From: Xylocopa sonorina
Lineage: Eukaryota; Arthropoda; Insecta; Hymenoptera; Apidae
Direction of reading: 5' to 3'
DNA: 64,000 nucleotides
Assembly (NCBI RefSeq): GCF_050948175.1
Contig: NW_027490390.1
Span: forward strand, 62,001 to 126,000
Shown one piece after another: positions 10,634 to 20,610 of the stretch. A program made the position numbers and the translations under genes. Numbering within the stretch: position 1 is the first letter of the stretch; each line of letters begins with the position of its first letter. The notes beneath the pieces were generated by a model. That model was not told the DNA's origin and ran no database searches. It saw only the letters and a list, made by a program, of their open reading frames with translations.

Positions 10634-11396
10634 CGAATCGCTCCGTATGATCGCTGGCTCGGTTGCTCGCTAAGAATCGCTAAGAAGTAGAGGCGAAGAA
10701 GAGGATGTCTTCCTGCTGGCTAGCTCTTATATAGTTTTGCTAGGGGTCCTCGGATCCCCTTGGATCCTTCCTAGGGTTCCTTGGTGGGGTAGGGCTATGC
10801 GCGTGGGGATTGTTCGGGGCATCGATCGGTGGATTTCGGTGATCTTCCCTGATCGCTCCCTCTGGTGTGTCCAGCGGGGGTCCTCTGGATCATTTGAATT
10901 GCGGCGCGTGTCGCGCGCCGCGCTTCCTCGGCTCACCTGCAGCTCCGCTGCTCATCTTGAGTTTCCCTCTCCATGGGCTCAGGGGAGGGGTGGAGGTCCT
11001 TCTCACACCCGAGGTCCTTCCTGTCCGTCTCCATGGACTATGGCAGCGGTCTTATCGGTGCAGGGCTCTGGATCTTATCCTTCGGGCTTCAGGGTCTTTT
11101 CTGGTTCGCTTCCCGACTCCTCCACCGTCGAGCCCGTCACGCTACCTCGGCGCATAGCCCGTCCGCGGTCCTGCGGTCTTCGTATCCGCCGAAGGGGCGT
11201 CTTCTGGGTTGCTTCTTCTTTAGCTCGCCAGTCTTATTCGTAGAACGGAGAGAGAGAAAAGAACGGGGAGGGGAAGGGGGGGGGGGAAGGTTCTATAATC
11301 GCGTATTTCACATTTCTCGCATGAGTGGTGATCTGTGAGCTAGTCTAACCGAAGCAGGGGAGGGGTGAGCGAGCCTTGTGACGCCACCACGTCACA
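10021..11396. mobile_element. Solo-LTR-like insertion in satellite C
   Basis: A 1376-bp GC-rich block with abrupt edges. It begins TGTGACG and ends CGTCACA, a 7-bp inverted terminal match of TG...CA form. It is flanked on both sides by GTAC (10017-10020 and 11397-11400). Removing the block and one GTAC leaves a normal satellite C monomer. A 4-bp duplication with TG...CA ends fits a solo LTR of a Gypsy-like element. A TATA-like CTTATATAG lies near 10726. The overlapping frames at 10727-11338 have no recognisable domain, and I do not call a gene. Confidence 0.75.
10585..10631. repeat. (CT)n microsatellite
   Basis: An almost uninterrupted TC dinucleotide run of about 46 bases inside the solo-LTR-like insertion. 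Confidence 0.97.
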
Positions 11397-11400
11397 GTAC

Positions 11401-11486
11401 ATATACTTACACTTATCATATATTTTATATATCATATATTACATTTAAAATCTCATCTAATTTTATATCATTTCGTGATGTTCTAA
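11401..11486. repeat. Satellite C remainder
   Basis: The rest of the monomer interrupted by the solo-LTR-like insertion (ACTTACACTTATCATATA ... TTTCGTGATG), ending in CTAA at 11483-11486 at the edge of the next piggyBac. Confidence 0.85.
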
Positions 11487-13893
11487 CCCTTTCACTACGG
11501 ACACCAACTATAGCCGGCGGCCGCGCGAAGTGCTGTGCGTACTGATGCCGGCTATAGTCGATGTTCGCCAGACCTGCTGTGCGTACGGGTGCCAACTATA
11601 GTCGGTGCCGCGTGATCACCTACGCTGACTCCGTTGCTAAAACAGAATCTACCGTATCGGTGGAATATCTTTTGAATCTAGTGGCTCGTACTGTACTAAA
11701 GTCTGCCAAACACATATTCGACATACGAAGTATTTGCAAGGCACAAAACTATAATAAAAAACAGGGATTATAATATAAGATCTTACTTGAACCAATATAA
11801 GTCGGACAACATATAAGTTGAATAGATTATTGTCGACTTTTACAGTTGAGGTAAATTCTAAGGTTATAAATGATTATCTAAAAATTTTAGTTTTATGTTT
11901 GCGTAAAATTTGTTTTTTAATTTTTAATTGCACCCTCCTTACAATTTCTGGACGGAGTTCAAAAGGAATTCAATTCTTGATTGGATTAACTGATTACGAA
12001 AATGATACCGTGAGTGAAAACGAAGATCATTTCGCTGAGCACAAAAAAAGAAAGTATATATGTAGTACCTCAGACTCAGAAGTAGAGAACAATGAGCGAG
12101 ACAATAAGGACCATTGTGATTCCTGGACGCCAAACACATTCATCCCTAAGTTACATCCATTTACCCCAGAAAATACAGGAATTATACCAAACATTAACAG
12201 ATCAGAAAAAGCAATTGATTACTTTGAACTCTTTGCTTCAGACGAGTTCGTGCAATTTATTTTAAATGAAACAAATGCCTATTGGAAAAAAATAACAATA
12301 ATATGAAAGATGGTGAAGCGACAATGCTGTCCGAAATTTACTGCTTTTTTGCTGTGTCATTTCTAATGACACGCAACAAGAAGTTGTCCTTAAAGGAATA
12401 CTGGAGGGTAAACAAACTCCTGCGTAGTGACATTTTTGCTAAGATTATGCATAGAGACAGCTATTTTAAATCGTTATCGTTGCTACATTTCAGTCAAGAT
12501 ATCACATATACCAATGATAAATTATATATAATAAGGAACGTGGTTGATATGCTCCAAAAAATTTCTGCCATTCATTCTATCATTACCAAAAATTATGCAT
12601 CGATGAGAGTATACATCTATATAAAGGGCGGCTTTCATTCGAACAATACATTCCTTCGAAAAGAAGTAGATTTGGGATAAAATCATGTATTCTTTGTGAT
12701 TGTCGAACTGGTTTTGTGCAAGAACTTATTGTTTACGCTGGGTCGTCGACTATAATCAACAGCCAAAATAAGAAAATTAGAAAATCGAGAACGATAGCAG
12801 AAGCCCTAATGGCGCCCTATCTAGGAAAGGGACATACAGTTTACCTAGATAATTGGTATTCAAGTCCAGCTTTGTTTAATTTACTATATAATAATCATAC
12901 AAATGCGTGAGAAACCGTAGCAAAAAAGCGACAAGGAATACCATAGATTACTGATACACTGAGAAAAGGAGGGGCATCTTCCTGGCCAACTAAAAATTTA
13001 TTAGTTGTGAAATGGCTGGATAAAAAAGAAATATATATGCTATCCACTATGATACTATATTTATATATTTATATATTTATATATTTTTTATGTCCACTAT
13101 ACTTCAGAGTCTGCAACGGTTGTTAGGCATGGAGGAAACGAAATTATTCAAAAACGCCTATGCGTCATTAACTGTAATACTTGCATGGGTTGTGTCGACA
13201 AAGCCGACATAGTGATAATCACTATAAATTCGACGGAAATCTCTAAAATGGTAACGTAAATATTTTTTCATTTGCTGAACATATGAGTATGGAATGCATA
13301 TTGTGTTTACAAGGATAACACAAGAAAACCGAAATCTATGGCTAAATTTCACTTAAATTTAATCCGAAAAATGCTGAAAAATTATCATATGAATATTTCT
13401 TAATATCATCAGAGAGACAACAACAATCCATTACGGCCAACAGAACGGCATTTTCCTTCACTGTATGAACCACGAAGAAAAAACTGAAATAGAAGATGCA
13501 TCGTCTTTACGACAAACAAGAGACGCGTGTCTCGATATGAATGTAAATATCGTAATGTTGGACTCTGCGTGGAACCTTGCTTTAGAATTTACCATACTGT
13601 GTTGCATTACTAAGAATTAACGTATAATTTGATATCTCACTAACTCAAATGTATTTTTAATATGTATATTTCTATAAAATTTTTTATATTTCATTTTTAT
13701 ATTTTTCATATAATATGACGAAACAGTTGTTACATAACTCTCAAAAAAGTATATACACAAGAGAATTCCAAGGTGCCAATGAAAGACGTAAGTGCAAACA
13801 TCGAAACCTACAGATGCGCAATATGCACACTGCACGGCGCGGTGCCCCGTTCAGTGGCGCTACTCGCGCGGAAAGGACTGCCGTAGCGAAAGG
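11487..13893 (+). mobile_element. Decayed piggyBac element with recognisable ends
   Basis: The left end CCCTTTCACTACGG (11487-11500) is inversely matched by CCGTAGCGAAAGG (13881-13893). Flanks are CTAA on the left and TATA on the right, both one or two changes from the piggyBac target TTAA. Just inside the left end is a repeated motif: GCTGTGCGTAC followed about ten bases later by CTATAGTCG, occurring twice (11531-11615) with a third partial copy. A broken transposase lies between the ends. The element sits inside satellite C. Confidence 0.83.
11818..13619 (+). pseudogene. piggyBac-type transposase (PGBD4-like), frameshifted
   Basis: The N-terminal frame (to 12306) contains HPFTPENTGI and DYFELFASDEFVQFILNETN, typical of the piggyBac catalytic domain start. 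Frame changes follow. All three catalytic Asp positions survive: CIDESIHLYKGRLSFEQYIP (Asp codon at 12602), VYLDNWYSSPALF (12848) and MGCVDKAD (13197). Between them the order of family blocks is normal (LCDCRTGFV, then VVKWLDKKEIYMLST). At least four frame breaks and an AT insertion near 13055-13085 inactivate it. A weak Cys/His tail ends near 13619. Confidence 0.88.
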
Positions 13894-14190
13894 TATAAGT
13901 AAACATTTCAGGTTAGTGTATATATTTAAACACATCAAGAACGTTCTATAAACGTAAATAAAATATCCCCTCCAAATACTACAATACATCTAACACCCTA
14001 CCTACCTAATTATATATCGTTTCATGATATTTTACACAAACATTTCAATTTGGTATATATATTTACACATATAATATATCTCACCTATTTGGGAATAGAA
14101 TATTCCCACTAAATACATTACATCACCCAAAATTCTATCTAATTTTGTACCATTTTATGACGTTTTAAATAAAGATTTTTATTGCATTTC
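13894..14190. repeat. Satellite C, about two monomers
   Basis: Continues satellite C after the piggyBac (AAATATCCCCTCCAAATAC, TTTCATGATATTTTACA, TTTTATGACGTTTTAAAT). It changes to satellite A near 14190. It includes a few overlapping short frames with no support. Confidence 0.85.
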
Positions 14191-14777
14191 ATTTCACCCG
14201 TTGAAAGTTAGTAAGTATGTTGTAATGCTCTATGCATTGCGTCATGCTTATCTGCTTCTCCTCTTCTGAAGAATTTGAATCCCACACTTCCTTACAACGA
14301 AATAGTGTTTCCAGATTTCTAAGTGTTGAAGCATTTAATTTTGTGATGCTTCATGCATCGCGATATCGGATTTCATTTCAATATTTCAATCGGAGTAAGT
14401 TGTAATTTTTAATGCATAGCATTATTCTTATCTGATTCAAGACTTCAGAGGAATGTGAATTCTACAGTACCACGTATCGGGATGGGGCTTCGTAGTGCCT
14501 AAGTGTCAATGCAACGGAGTTCTAATACTCCATGCAATGCCATGGCACATCTCATTCCAACATTCCAAAATAAGTGAGCTGTAATCTTGTATGCATGGCA
14601 CTATGCTTCTCTGCTTCTACACATTATAAGATTGTGAATTATACGCTTTCATGCAACAGGTTGGCGTTTCACAGTATCTGCCTGTCAAAACAATAGAGTT
14701 CTAATTCTCCATGCAATGCGATGGCGCATTTCATTTGTTCGTATCGAATTAAGTAAGCTGTAATCTTCTATGCATAA
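14191..14777. repeat. Satellite A array, reverse orientation
   Basis: About three monomers up to the Gypsy LTR. The last monomer carries the unusual variant GTATCGAATTAAGTAAGCTG, which is also present (as reverse complement) next to Gypsy copy 1 at about 2150. ATAA at 14774-14777 is one copy of the Gypsy target duplication. Confidence 0.92.
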
Positions 14778-14965
14778 TGTAGGAAACTTATTAATGAAAG
14801 AGAATTACCAGATTTTGTAAGTCATTAGATAGTTCCTTTCAACATATTACTCCAAGGACTGCTAATAAACAACTGCTGTCGCATTCTAGAATATTCCACG
14901 CACATAACATTTGAAACTTGAATGATTGATTAGCTTTTACATTAAGATAATTTCGTTATCCTTCA
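14778..14965 (-). repeat. 3' LTR of Gypsy copy 2
   Basis: On the minus strand it starts TGAAGGATAACG and ends TTTCCTACA. At 188 bp it is shorter than the 5' LTR (252 bp), because of an internal gap between GGAATATTCTAGAATGCG and GCAGTTGTT. The two LTRs also differ by scattered substitutions, so the insertion is not recent. Confidence 0.9.
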
Positions 14966-15402
14966 CTCGGTCGTCCTGCATGAATATTTGCTCTGAATGT
15001 CTTCATTCATTTCGTCTTCGATTTCAAATAAATCAACATTGATTTCGTCGATCCACAATTTCATAGAATCTGCTGACATAGATGTTTGTAAGGGTCCTTC
15101 TCCTTCCCCTACCATTCGAACTACAAATCGTTGATTGCGCAAAACTCGTATAACTTCACACGGTCCAAAATATTTATGAGCTATATTTAGACCAGGACTC
15201 TGTTGCATACGTTTAATTGCTACTAGATCTCCTTCACGATAAATTCTAACATTTCGTCTACTCTTGTTAAAAGTTTTCTTATTCTCTTGTCGGATCCGGG
15301 ATATATTTTTGCTTGCTGGAAGTCGTACTTCATCTCGTTTATCATGAAAAGGTGCTAGCCATTCCTTTTCAAGTATGTCTCAGATGTCAAGATAACCTTT
15401 AA
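14966..15402 (-). pseudogene. Gypsy copy 2: integrase C-terminus
   Basis: Minus-strand frame 15208-14963 encodes a GPY/F-like block (KYFGPCEVIRVLRNQRFVV) followed by an acidic tail. Upstream (15220-15400) the frame is shifted but matches copy 1 at 1440-1640. The integrase core of the same gene lies on the far side of the piggyBac insertion, beyond 18026. The piggyBac therefore splits the integrase between LFGTHPRL and the C-terminal domain. Confidence 0.88.
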
Positions 15403-15414
15403 CACGTTCCGTAC
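15399..15414 (+). repeat. piggyBac left end: TTAA target plus terminal repeat
   Basis: TTAA (15399-15402) followed by CACGTTCCGTACC. Matches the inverted right end CACGTTCCGTCC at 18011-18022. Confidence 0.92.
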
Positions 15415-16065
15415 CAAGCGTGATTTCGTTGAGTTTCCTGCCGGCCCAAGTTTTACTGTCGGCGCGCTAGAACTCCGATCTCACCGCTAGAACAATAGCG
15501 GAGAGATATGCGGGAATATAAACAATGTAACTCTAGTAGGTCCGTGCATTGTCGATTATTTTTATTTACATTACTATCGACCTATGAAATTTATAAATTT
15601 GTTTGTTCCGAAATAATCTTATGTGTAAGTTTATTTTGGATTTTGAAACGCTTATGTAGCGGCTAGCATCGAGGTATGGTATGCGCACAAATAAGTTACT
15701 TTTGAGAAGACGTCCTTAGCGAACTTTCACCGCATGTTAGTTGTAAATCTTAGTCAACGACCTCAGTAACACACGCGGACTCCATAAATCGAGGGTTTCC
15801 AAAAACACCCCCATTATACCTGCTGCCGCCCTTCCAAGCAAACGCGCTAAGGGCGCAAGAAGAGGCGGCACCTAGATAAACAAATACATGATTGGCTAAC
15901 TTGGTCAGATCATTCTAATAACGAACCCTACACCACACTTTTCGCTTCCCAGGGGAAGCGTTTCGACTAGAGATCTGCAATGGATCACACTACAGTTATC
16001 CTAGATCATTCAGTTGAGAAGCATACTTTTTCTGAAACGAACATCAGTGATTTTTTATCCCAGAA

Positions 16066-17484
16066 ATGTTTACTGGACGGCGTGAAAGTACAATTGATAG
16101 TGAGAGTAGTGATGAAAACGTTGTGAATTTTAGAAGAAAAGTCATAAATAGAATTTCGTCAAGTTCAGGCTCGGATACTGATGAATCATATGCAAGTGAA
16201 GATATTGAAGAATTATTAGCAGAACTAGTTTTAGACGAAGAAGAGGAATTGGACACAGGTACTGATTCATTGGACAATATCCAATGGAACGAGTTCGGTA
16301 GTAGGCAACAATCATTTCCGTTCACTGGAAAAAGCGGGCTTTTGTTGGATTTGCTGTCTGACATTAGCCCAGGTGAAGTTCTTTCACTATTCTTGAATGA
16401 AACAGTAATAAGTCTTTTAGTCACAGAAACTAATAGATATGCAGAGCAGAAATTACTTGAACATGAAATGACTGGTCACGCTGGACAAAATAAATGGAAT
16501 CTCACCACTTCCGAAGAAATTAAAAAATTTATTGGATTGATGATTTGGATGGGTCTAGTACAAACACCGCTAAAGAAATGTTGGTCAACGGATCCTATAT
16601 ACAATTTTTCATTGCCGCGCAGCATAATGTCCCGCAATCGTTTTGAATTACTGCTATCAAACTTGCATTTTGCTAACAATGAAACGATAGTACAAAATAA
16701 CAGACTTGGAAAAGTTTTACCACTTGTAGACATATTGATGGTTAATTATCAGAAGGTTTTCTCTCCAGGCAAAGAAATTGTTGTCGATGAGACAATGGTT
16801 CCGTGGAGGGGACGACTAGTATTTCGGCAGTATATTCCAACAAAGTCACATAAGTACGGTGTAAAAATGTTCAAACTGTGCTCGACCGAAGGATACACAT
16901 GGTCTTCAAAAATATATTCTGGACGGGATACCAGCGGAAAAAGAAAAATTGGCATAGCAGAAAGTGTCTGCATTGAACTTGCAGACAAATTATTGAACGA
17001 AGGACGTACTTTATTTGTTGATAATTTTTATACTAGTTATGAGCTAGCACTTAAATTTTTAAATTCTAAGACGCATGTGGTTGGAACGGTAAGGTGTAAT
17101 AAAAAAAATATGCCAAGTTTTGTAATGTCGTATCCGTTGAAAAGAGGTGAAATGGTGGCACGAGAAGATCATAATGGTATTGTAGTACTAAAATGGAGAG
17201 ATGTTCGCGATGTCAGAATCTTATCTACAAAACATCCTCCCATCATGGCTCGAAGCTCTGATTCTACACATCGCGGTCGTGCTTCGAAAATGAAGCCTTT
17301 GGCGATAATAGAATACAATATTGGTAAAAGTGGCATCGACAGAAGCGACCAGATGGCGTCATATGCAACAAATATACGAAAAGGCATCAAATGGTATCGC
17401 AAATTAGGAATATATTTACTTTTAGGGACAACGATCGTAAACGCACATATAGTATATCAGAGAGCTACAAAAAAAAAAAAATAG
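16066..17484 (+). CDS. piggyBac transposase, main part
   Basis: A cut-and-paste transposase that excises and inserts its element at TTAA in the nucleus. The 472-residue frame has an acidic, Ser-rich N-terminus (residues 1-85). The DDE domain runs from about residue 105 and has all three catalytic Asp residues: D241 in VVDETMVPWRGRL, D319 in LFVDNFYTSYELA and D425 in KSGIDRSDQMA (D428 also present). The frame closes in a run of 13 A at 17469-17481, before the Cys-rich tail, which is open in another frame to 17777. Start: ATG 16066 opens this frame. An upstream ATG at 15980 opens another frame that overlaps and ends near 16123, so the true N-terminus is uncertain. Confidence 0.93.
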   Translation: MFTGRRESTIDSESSDENVVNFRRKVINRISSSSGSDTDESYASEDIEELLAELVLDEEEELDTGTDSLDNIQWNEFGSRQQSFPFTGKSGLLLDLLSDISPGEVLSLFLNETVISLLVTETNRYAEQKLLEHEMTGHAGQNKWNLTTSEEIKKFIGLMIWMGLVQTPLKKCWSTDPIYNFSLPRSIMSRNRFELLLSNLHFANNETIVQNNRLGKVLPLVDILMVNYQKVFSPGKEIVVDETMVPWRGRLVFRQYIPTKSHKYGVKMFKLCSTEGYTWSSKIYSGRDTSGKRKIGIAESVCIELADKLLNEGRTLFVDNFYTSYELALKFLNSKTHVVGTVRCNKKNMPSFVMSYPLKRGEMVAREDHNGIVVLKWRDVRDVRILSTKHPPIMARSSDSTHRGRASKMKPLAIIEYNIGKSGIDRSDQMASYATNIRKGIKWYRKLGIYLLLGTTIVNAHIVYQRATKKKK

Positions 17485-17777
17485 AGATAAGAAAATTCTG
17501 TGAATCTTTAGTGACAGAATGGTTGTCCTCAAAAAATACTGTGCCCAACACTAATAGACACGAAAGAAGGAATCTGTCTCACCACTTGGAGATTCGCAAG
17601 AATCAGCAGGGCAAGCCCGTAAGAAGGATGTGCGTACTGTGTTACCAAAAGAAGAGGAAAAACGTAGGACGCCAACAAGCAAAAAAAAACCTTAAAAAAA
17701 CGACAACTTATTGTTTGAATTGCCCAAAATCGCCACAGATGTGCCTGGACTGTTTCAACGAATATCATACGACATAG
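17482..17777 (+). pseudogene. piggyBac transposase, Cys-rich C-terminal domain in shifted frame
   Basis: Directly after the A13 tract, the frame that is open from 17391 to 17777 continues the transposase in sense: KFCESLVTEWLSS, then a basic linker, then CVLCYQKKRKN, YCLNCPKSPQMCLDCFNEYH. This CxxC...CxxC...CxxC...H pattern is the piggyBac C-terminal Cys-rich domain, which in the family binds the element ends. With the main part it gives a protein of about 570 residues, the usual piggyBac size. The separation is a single frame change in a homopolymer, so it may be a recent mutation, slippage or a sequencing error. Confidence 0.9.
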
Positions 17778-17943
17778 TATAATGTAATATCTTATCCTAT
17801 ATAAATTAATAAAAAATAGAGTGTTATTTGTGTATTTTTTAAATTTTCATGTTGTATATTCTATATTTATACTCCAGAACTTGTTCCAATAAATTTGTTT
17901 TCAAAATGCAACAGAAAATCATATTTAACTTGAACAAGAAAAG

Positions 17944-18012
17944 CGTAACCCAAGTACGGGTTACGCGGGCCCCACGGAAACATGCCCGTAACCCAAGTAC
18001 GGGTTACGCGGG
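17944..18012. repeat. Two palindromic subterminal repeats at the piggyBac right end
   Basis: Two copies of a 26-bp sequence (17944-17969 and 17987-18012). Each contains the inverted repeat GTAACCC...GGGTTAC centred on AAGTAC. They abut the right terminal repeat. Subterminal repeats of this kind are transposase-binding sites in other piggyBac elements; here that role is inference. Confidence 0.9.
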
Positions 18013-18026
18013 ACGGAACGTGTTAA

Positions 18027-18900
18027 GTCGTGGATGTGTCCCAAAGAGAAGATGTAACGGTGACGTGCCAATGCTTCGATGTATTGCTGATTTCAAACAA
18101 TGTTGAACTACTTCCATATACTTATACCATTCACAGGACATAGGTGTAGCTAATTTTGCTGACAATAGTATGAATGTTCTATTAAGTCGTTCAATTTGAC
18201 CATTATCTTTAGGAATTTCTGTTGTAGTTGAAACATGTTCTATATTTTCTCCCTGACAATATTGCTTGAAATCATTTGCTGTGAAAGCCGTTCCCCTATC
18301 AGAAATTATTCGATGCAGATTACAGAAAATAGTCGCTTGCTTCTTCAGGCGTGTCAAAACTTCATCTGTAGTAGTAGATTTTGTAGCATAAAGCCATGTA
18401 AATTTTGTAAAAGCATTTACCACTACAAATATGTACTGATACGTTTATTTGTTGATGGCAACGGTCTAAGATGATCGATATGAAATGTATCAAAAGGAAT
18501 ACTCCCATTTTCAATCGGATTTAAATGGCACTCCTGCGTCCCCTGCATCTTTTCGGCTAAGATGCATGCAACACAATTCCTTATCACCTTTCCAACTTGC
18601 TGCCGAAGATTTGGAATCCAATAATCTTTACGTACGATAGCCTCTGTCTTGACCACAGAAAAGTATCCACACTCATAAGCTCGCCTTATTTCTTGCTCTG
18701 TACAGAAAATTTCCCCGTAGAACATAATCATCCTTCTTGTTTTGAAGTACCAAATCTCGAAGTTTCATAACAGTCTGATCATCTTTCTGTGCTTTCCGCA
18801 AACGTGCTGTAAGGCTTGTATCAGATTCATCGATTAAGAAAATCGCAGGAGGTGCATTTCTACTAAGCGCAGCAACATGTATCATGTTCTTCTCTGGACG
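18027..18900 (-). pseudogene. Gypsy copy 2: integrase zinc finger and core
   Basis: Minus strand. Frame 18885-18673 has the linker before integrase (LIDESDTSLTARLRKAQKDD). Frame 18731-18423 has the H2C2 finger (YFSVVKTEAIVRKDYW ... CVACILAEK). Frame 18423-18027 has the core, with D,D,E in FHIDHLRPLP, IISDRGTAFT and NGQIERLNR. It is broken by a stop near 18423 and a shift near 18700, then cut by the piggyBac at 18026. Residue identity with copy 1 is high by eye. Confidence 0.92.
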
Positions 18901-19460
18901 ATGCTATATTCGGTAATCAAATTCTTCTAGCGATAATATCCATCACGCAACTCACAAACAAAGATCTTTCTTATTCGTTGTAAGAGTAAAATCTCGGCAA
19001 TAAGTAACAATAACAAACGAAATTCCTAATAAATAAACTCCTAATTTCTTCAAAGCTTTTACTATTGCTAAAACCTCAAACTCATAGCTACTGCATTTAG
19101 ATTCAAGAGAAGCTGTATTACCACTAAAAAATAATATTCATGGTGAAAAGGTTGATCTTTGTTATTTGTTTGAAATAAAATTGCTCCGTACCCTAACGCA
19201 GAAGCATCTGTATGCAACTCCGTCTGTACTTCTACTTGATACAAGTTCACTATTCGGTTCTCACTCAGAAAAAGTTTAAGTCGTATGAATGCTTCCATTT
19301 CAGTCACTCTAAAACAAAATTTAGCATTCGCTCGCAGAAGGTTAGACAAATGTCGCGAAATTACAGGGTATTCATGTATAAATTTACGAAAATTCTCGAT
19401 TAGTCTAAGAAAACTTTGTATGTGTTTAACATTGGAAATCATCGGATTGCATCAGTTTTA
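18900..19460 (-). pseudogene. Gypsy copy 2: RT connection and RNase H
   Basis: Minus-strand frame 19442-19068 encodes VKHIQSFLRLIENFRKFI, then HTDASALGYGAILFQ, the RNase H catalytic block. Between 19067 and 18900 a shifted frame carries LTTNKKDLC and then VAALSR, without the deletion present in copy 1. In-frame stops make it inactive. Confidence 0.9.
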
Positions 19461-20070
19461 GTGAGGGGCGAACATAACCATTGTTATATATATAACCATA
19501 CATGCCCAAGAAATTTGACTGAAGTTTGCACAAAACAACACTTTTCCCAACTGAATATTAAGCCAGCTCCGCTCGCTATAATTCAAACTTTTTCATGATT
19601 TTTGATCCTACTTTTAATATCATTTGATGAAATAATCGAATCATCTATGTATGCTAAAACTATTCTCTCTCGAATAAGATCTCTAAATATGGTATTTATA
19701 AAACTTTGAAAAACTGCTGGTGAATTACATAGACCAAAAGGGACTCGTAAGAATTCATAATGACCATCTGATACAATAAATGCTGTATACTTTTGACCTG
19801 ACTTATCCTGTCACACGTGAAAGAAACCGTTTCTCAAGTCAAGAGTAATAAAATTGCGCGCGCCTTGTAACAAATCTAATTGATCTTTGATCAATTGTAA
19901 CGGATATTTATATTTAATAATTTTCTTATTAATTTGTCGATTATCCACACATAATCCAAACGAATCATTCTTCTTCCGAACGAGAAAAACCGGACTCGCA
20001 TAATCAGAAGTAGACAACTGAGCGACTCCAGCCACAATCTACTGTTCTATCTGCGCATTAACAATCACTT
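19461..20070 (-). pseudogene. Gypsy copy 2: reverse transcriptase
   Basis: Minus strand. Frame 20035-19811 has the fingers and palm blocks SDYASPVFLVRKKN, LCVDNRQIN and FITLDLRNGFFHV, then a TGA at about 19808. Read past it, the frame gives VPFGLCNSPAVFQ and YIDDSIISSND (about 19625-19660), the RT active-site YxDD, and then KFLGH. The catalytic residues are present but the frame is interrupted several times. Confidence 0.92.
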
Positions 20071-20149
20071 TTAGCAACGCTGACAATTGTCTCGCCAATT
20101 GATATACAGACTCTTCGCCTTTCAATATTAATTTCATTGCAATTTCACG

Positions 20150-20610
20150 TTCAAAGGTTTTACTCGGCTTGTAATTACTAACAAGATTTTCTATCGTCAC
20201 TCGCTAATTAGGATCTAATACACGAGACACATCAACTTGATTTACTTCTAACACTCGTTACATCTATTTAAAATATTTCCGGTACAATATTTTCTCTTTC
20301 AACAATTTCGCGCGTTACTTTCGATAATGGACGAATGATTACTATCTCTAATGCTGACATCGGTTGCATTTAAGAAATTCGTTCCTATTAACAGCTTGTG
20401 TCGAACAATGGTATCAGAGATTACTTGTATACAAATCAGATGTGAGTGCCCATCTACGGTAATTTCTGCTTGAAACTCACCTAATGTTGTATTATTCCTT
20501 GAACCTTCGAAATGTAATTCATTGCGTCGTAATTGCGGAGAACCAAGCTTAATGTACTCGTCTGTGCGAATTAAACTAAAATCACTTCCTGAATCCATTA
20601 ATGCTTTGAT
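20150..20610 (-). pseudogene. Gypsy copy 2: aspartic protease
   Basis: Minus-strand frame 20598-20299 starts with MDSGSDFSLI; DSG is the aspartic protease active-site motif. GEFQAEITVDGH and HKLLIGTNFL follow, matching the retropepsin order (flap, then the ILG-like block). At 20610, just upstream, one stop separates it from gag. After 20299 the link to RT is frameshifted. Confidence 0.88.

Larger units (their letters stand above)
15403..18022 (+). mobile_element. Near-intact piggyBac element nested in Gypsy copy 2
   Basis: A 2620-bp element with matching terminal inverted repeats (CACGTTCCGT at both ends) and a TTAA on each side (15399-15402, 18023-18026). Gypsy copy 1 has the uninterrupted site: GATAACCTTTAAGTCGAGG (reverse complement of 1434-1452) shows a single TTAA, proving the insertion point. 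It contains one transposase gene in two frames (16066-17777). The right end carries two palindromic subterminal repeats. It is the best-preserved element in the window and probably the youngest. Confidence 0.96.

Noticed and set aside
10737..11338. Overlapping GC-rich plus-strand frames (up to 168 residues) as a gene
   Set aside because: Open frames occur on both strands because of GC richness; no domain is seen and they lie wholly inside an LTR-like insertion with a target duplication.
15980..16123. Upstream ATG at 15980 as the piggyBac transposase start
   Set aside because: It is in a different frame from the transposase and closes soon after; possible only if a further frameshift or intron is assumed, so it is noted but not used.
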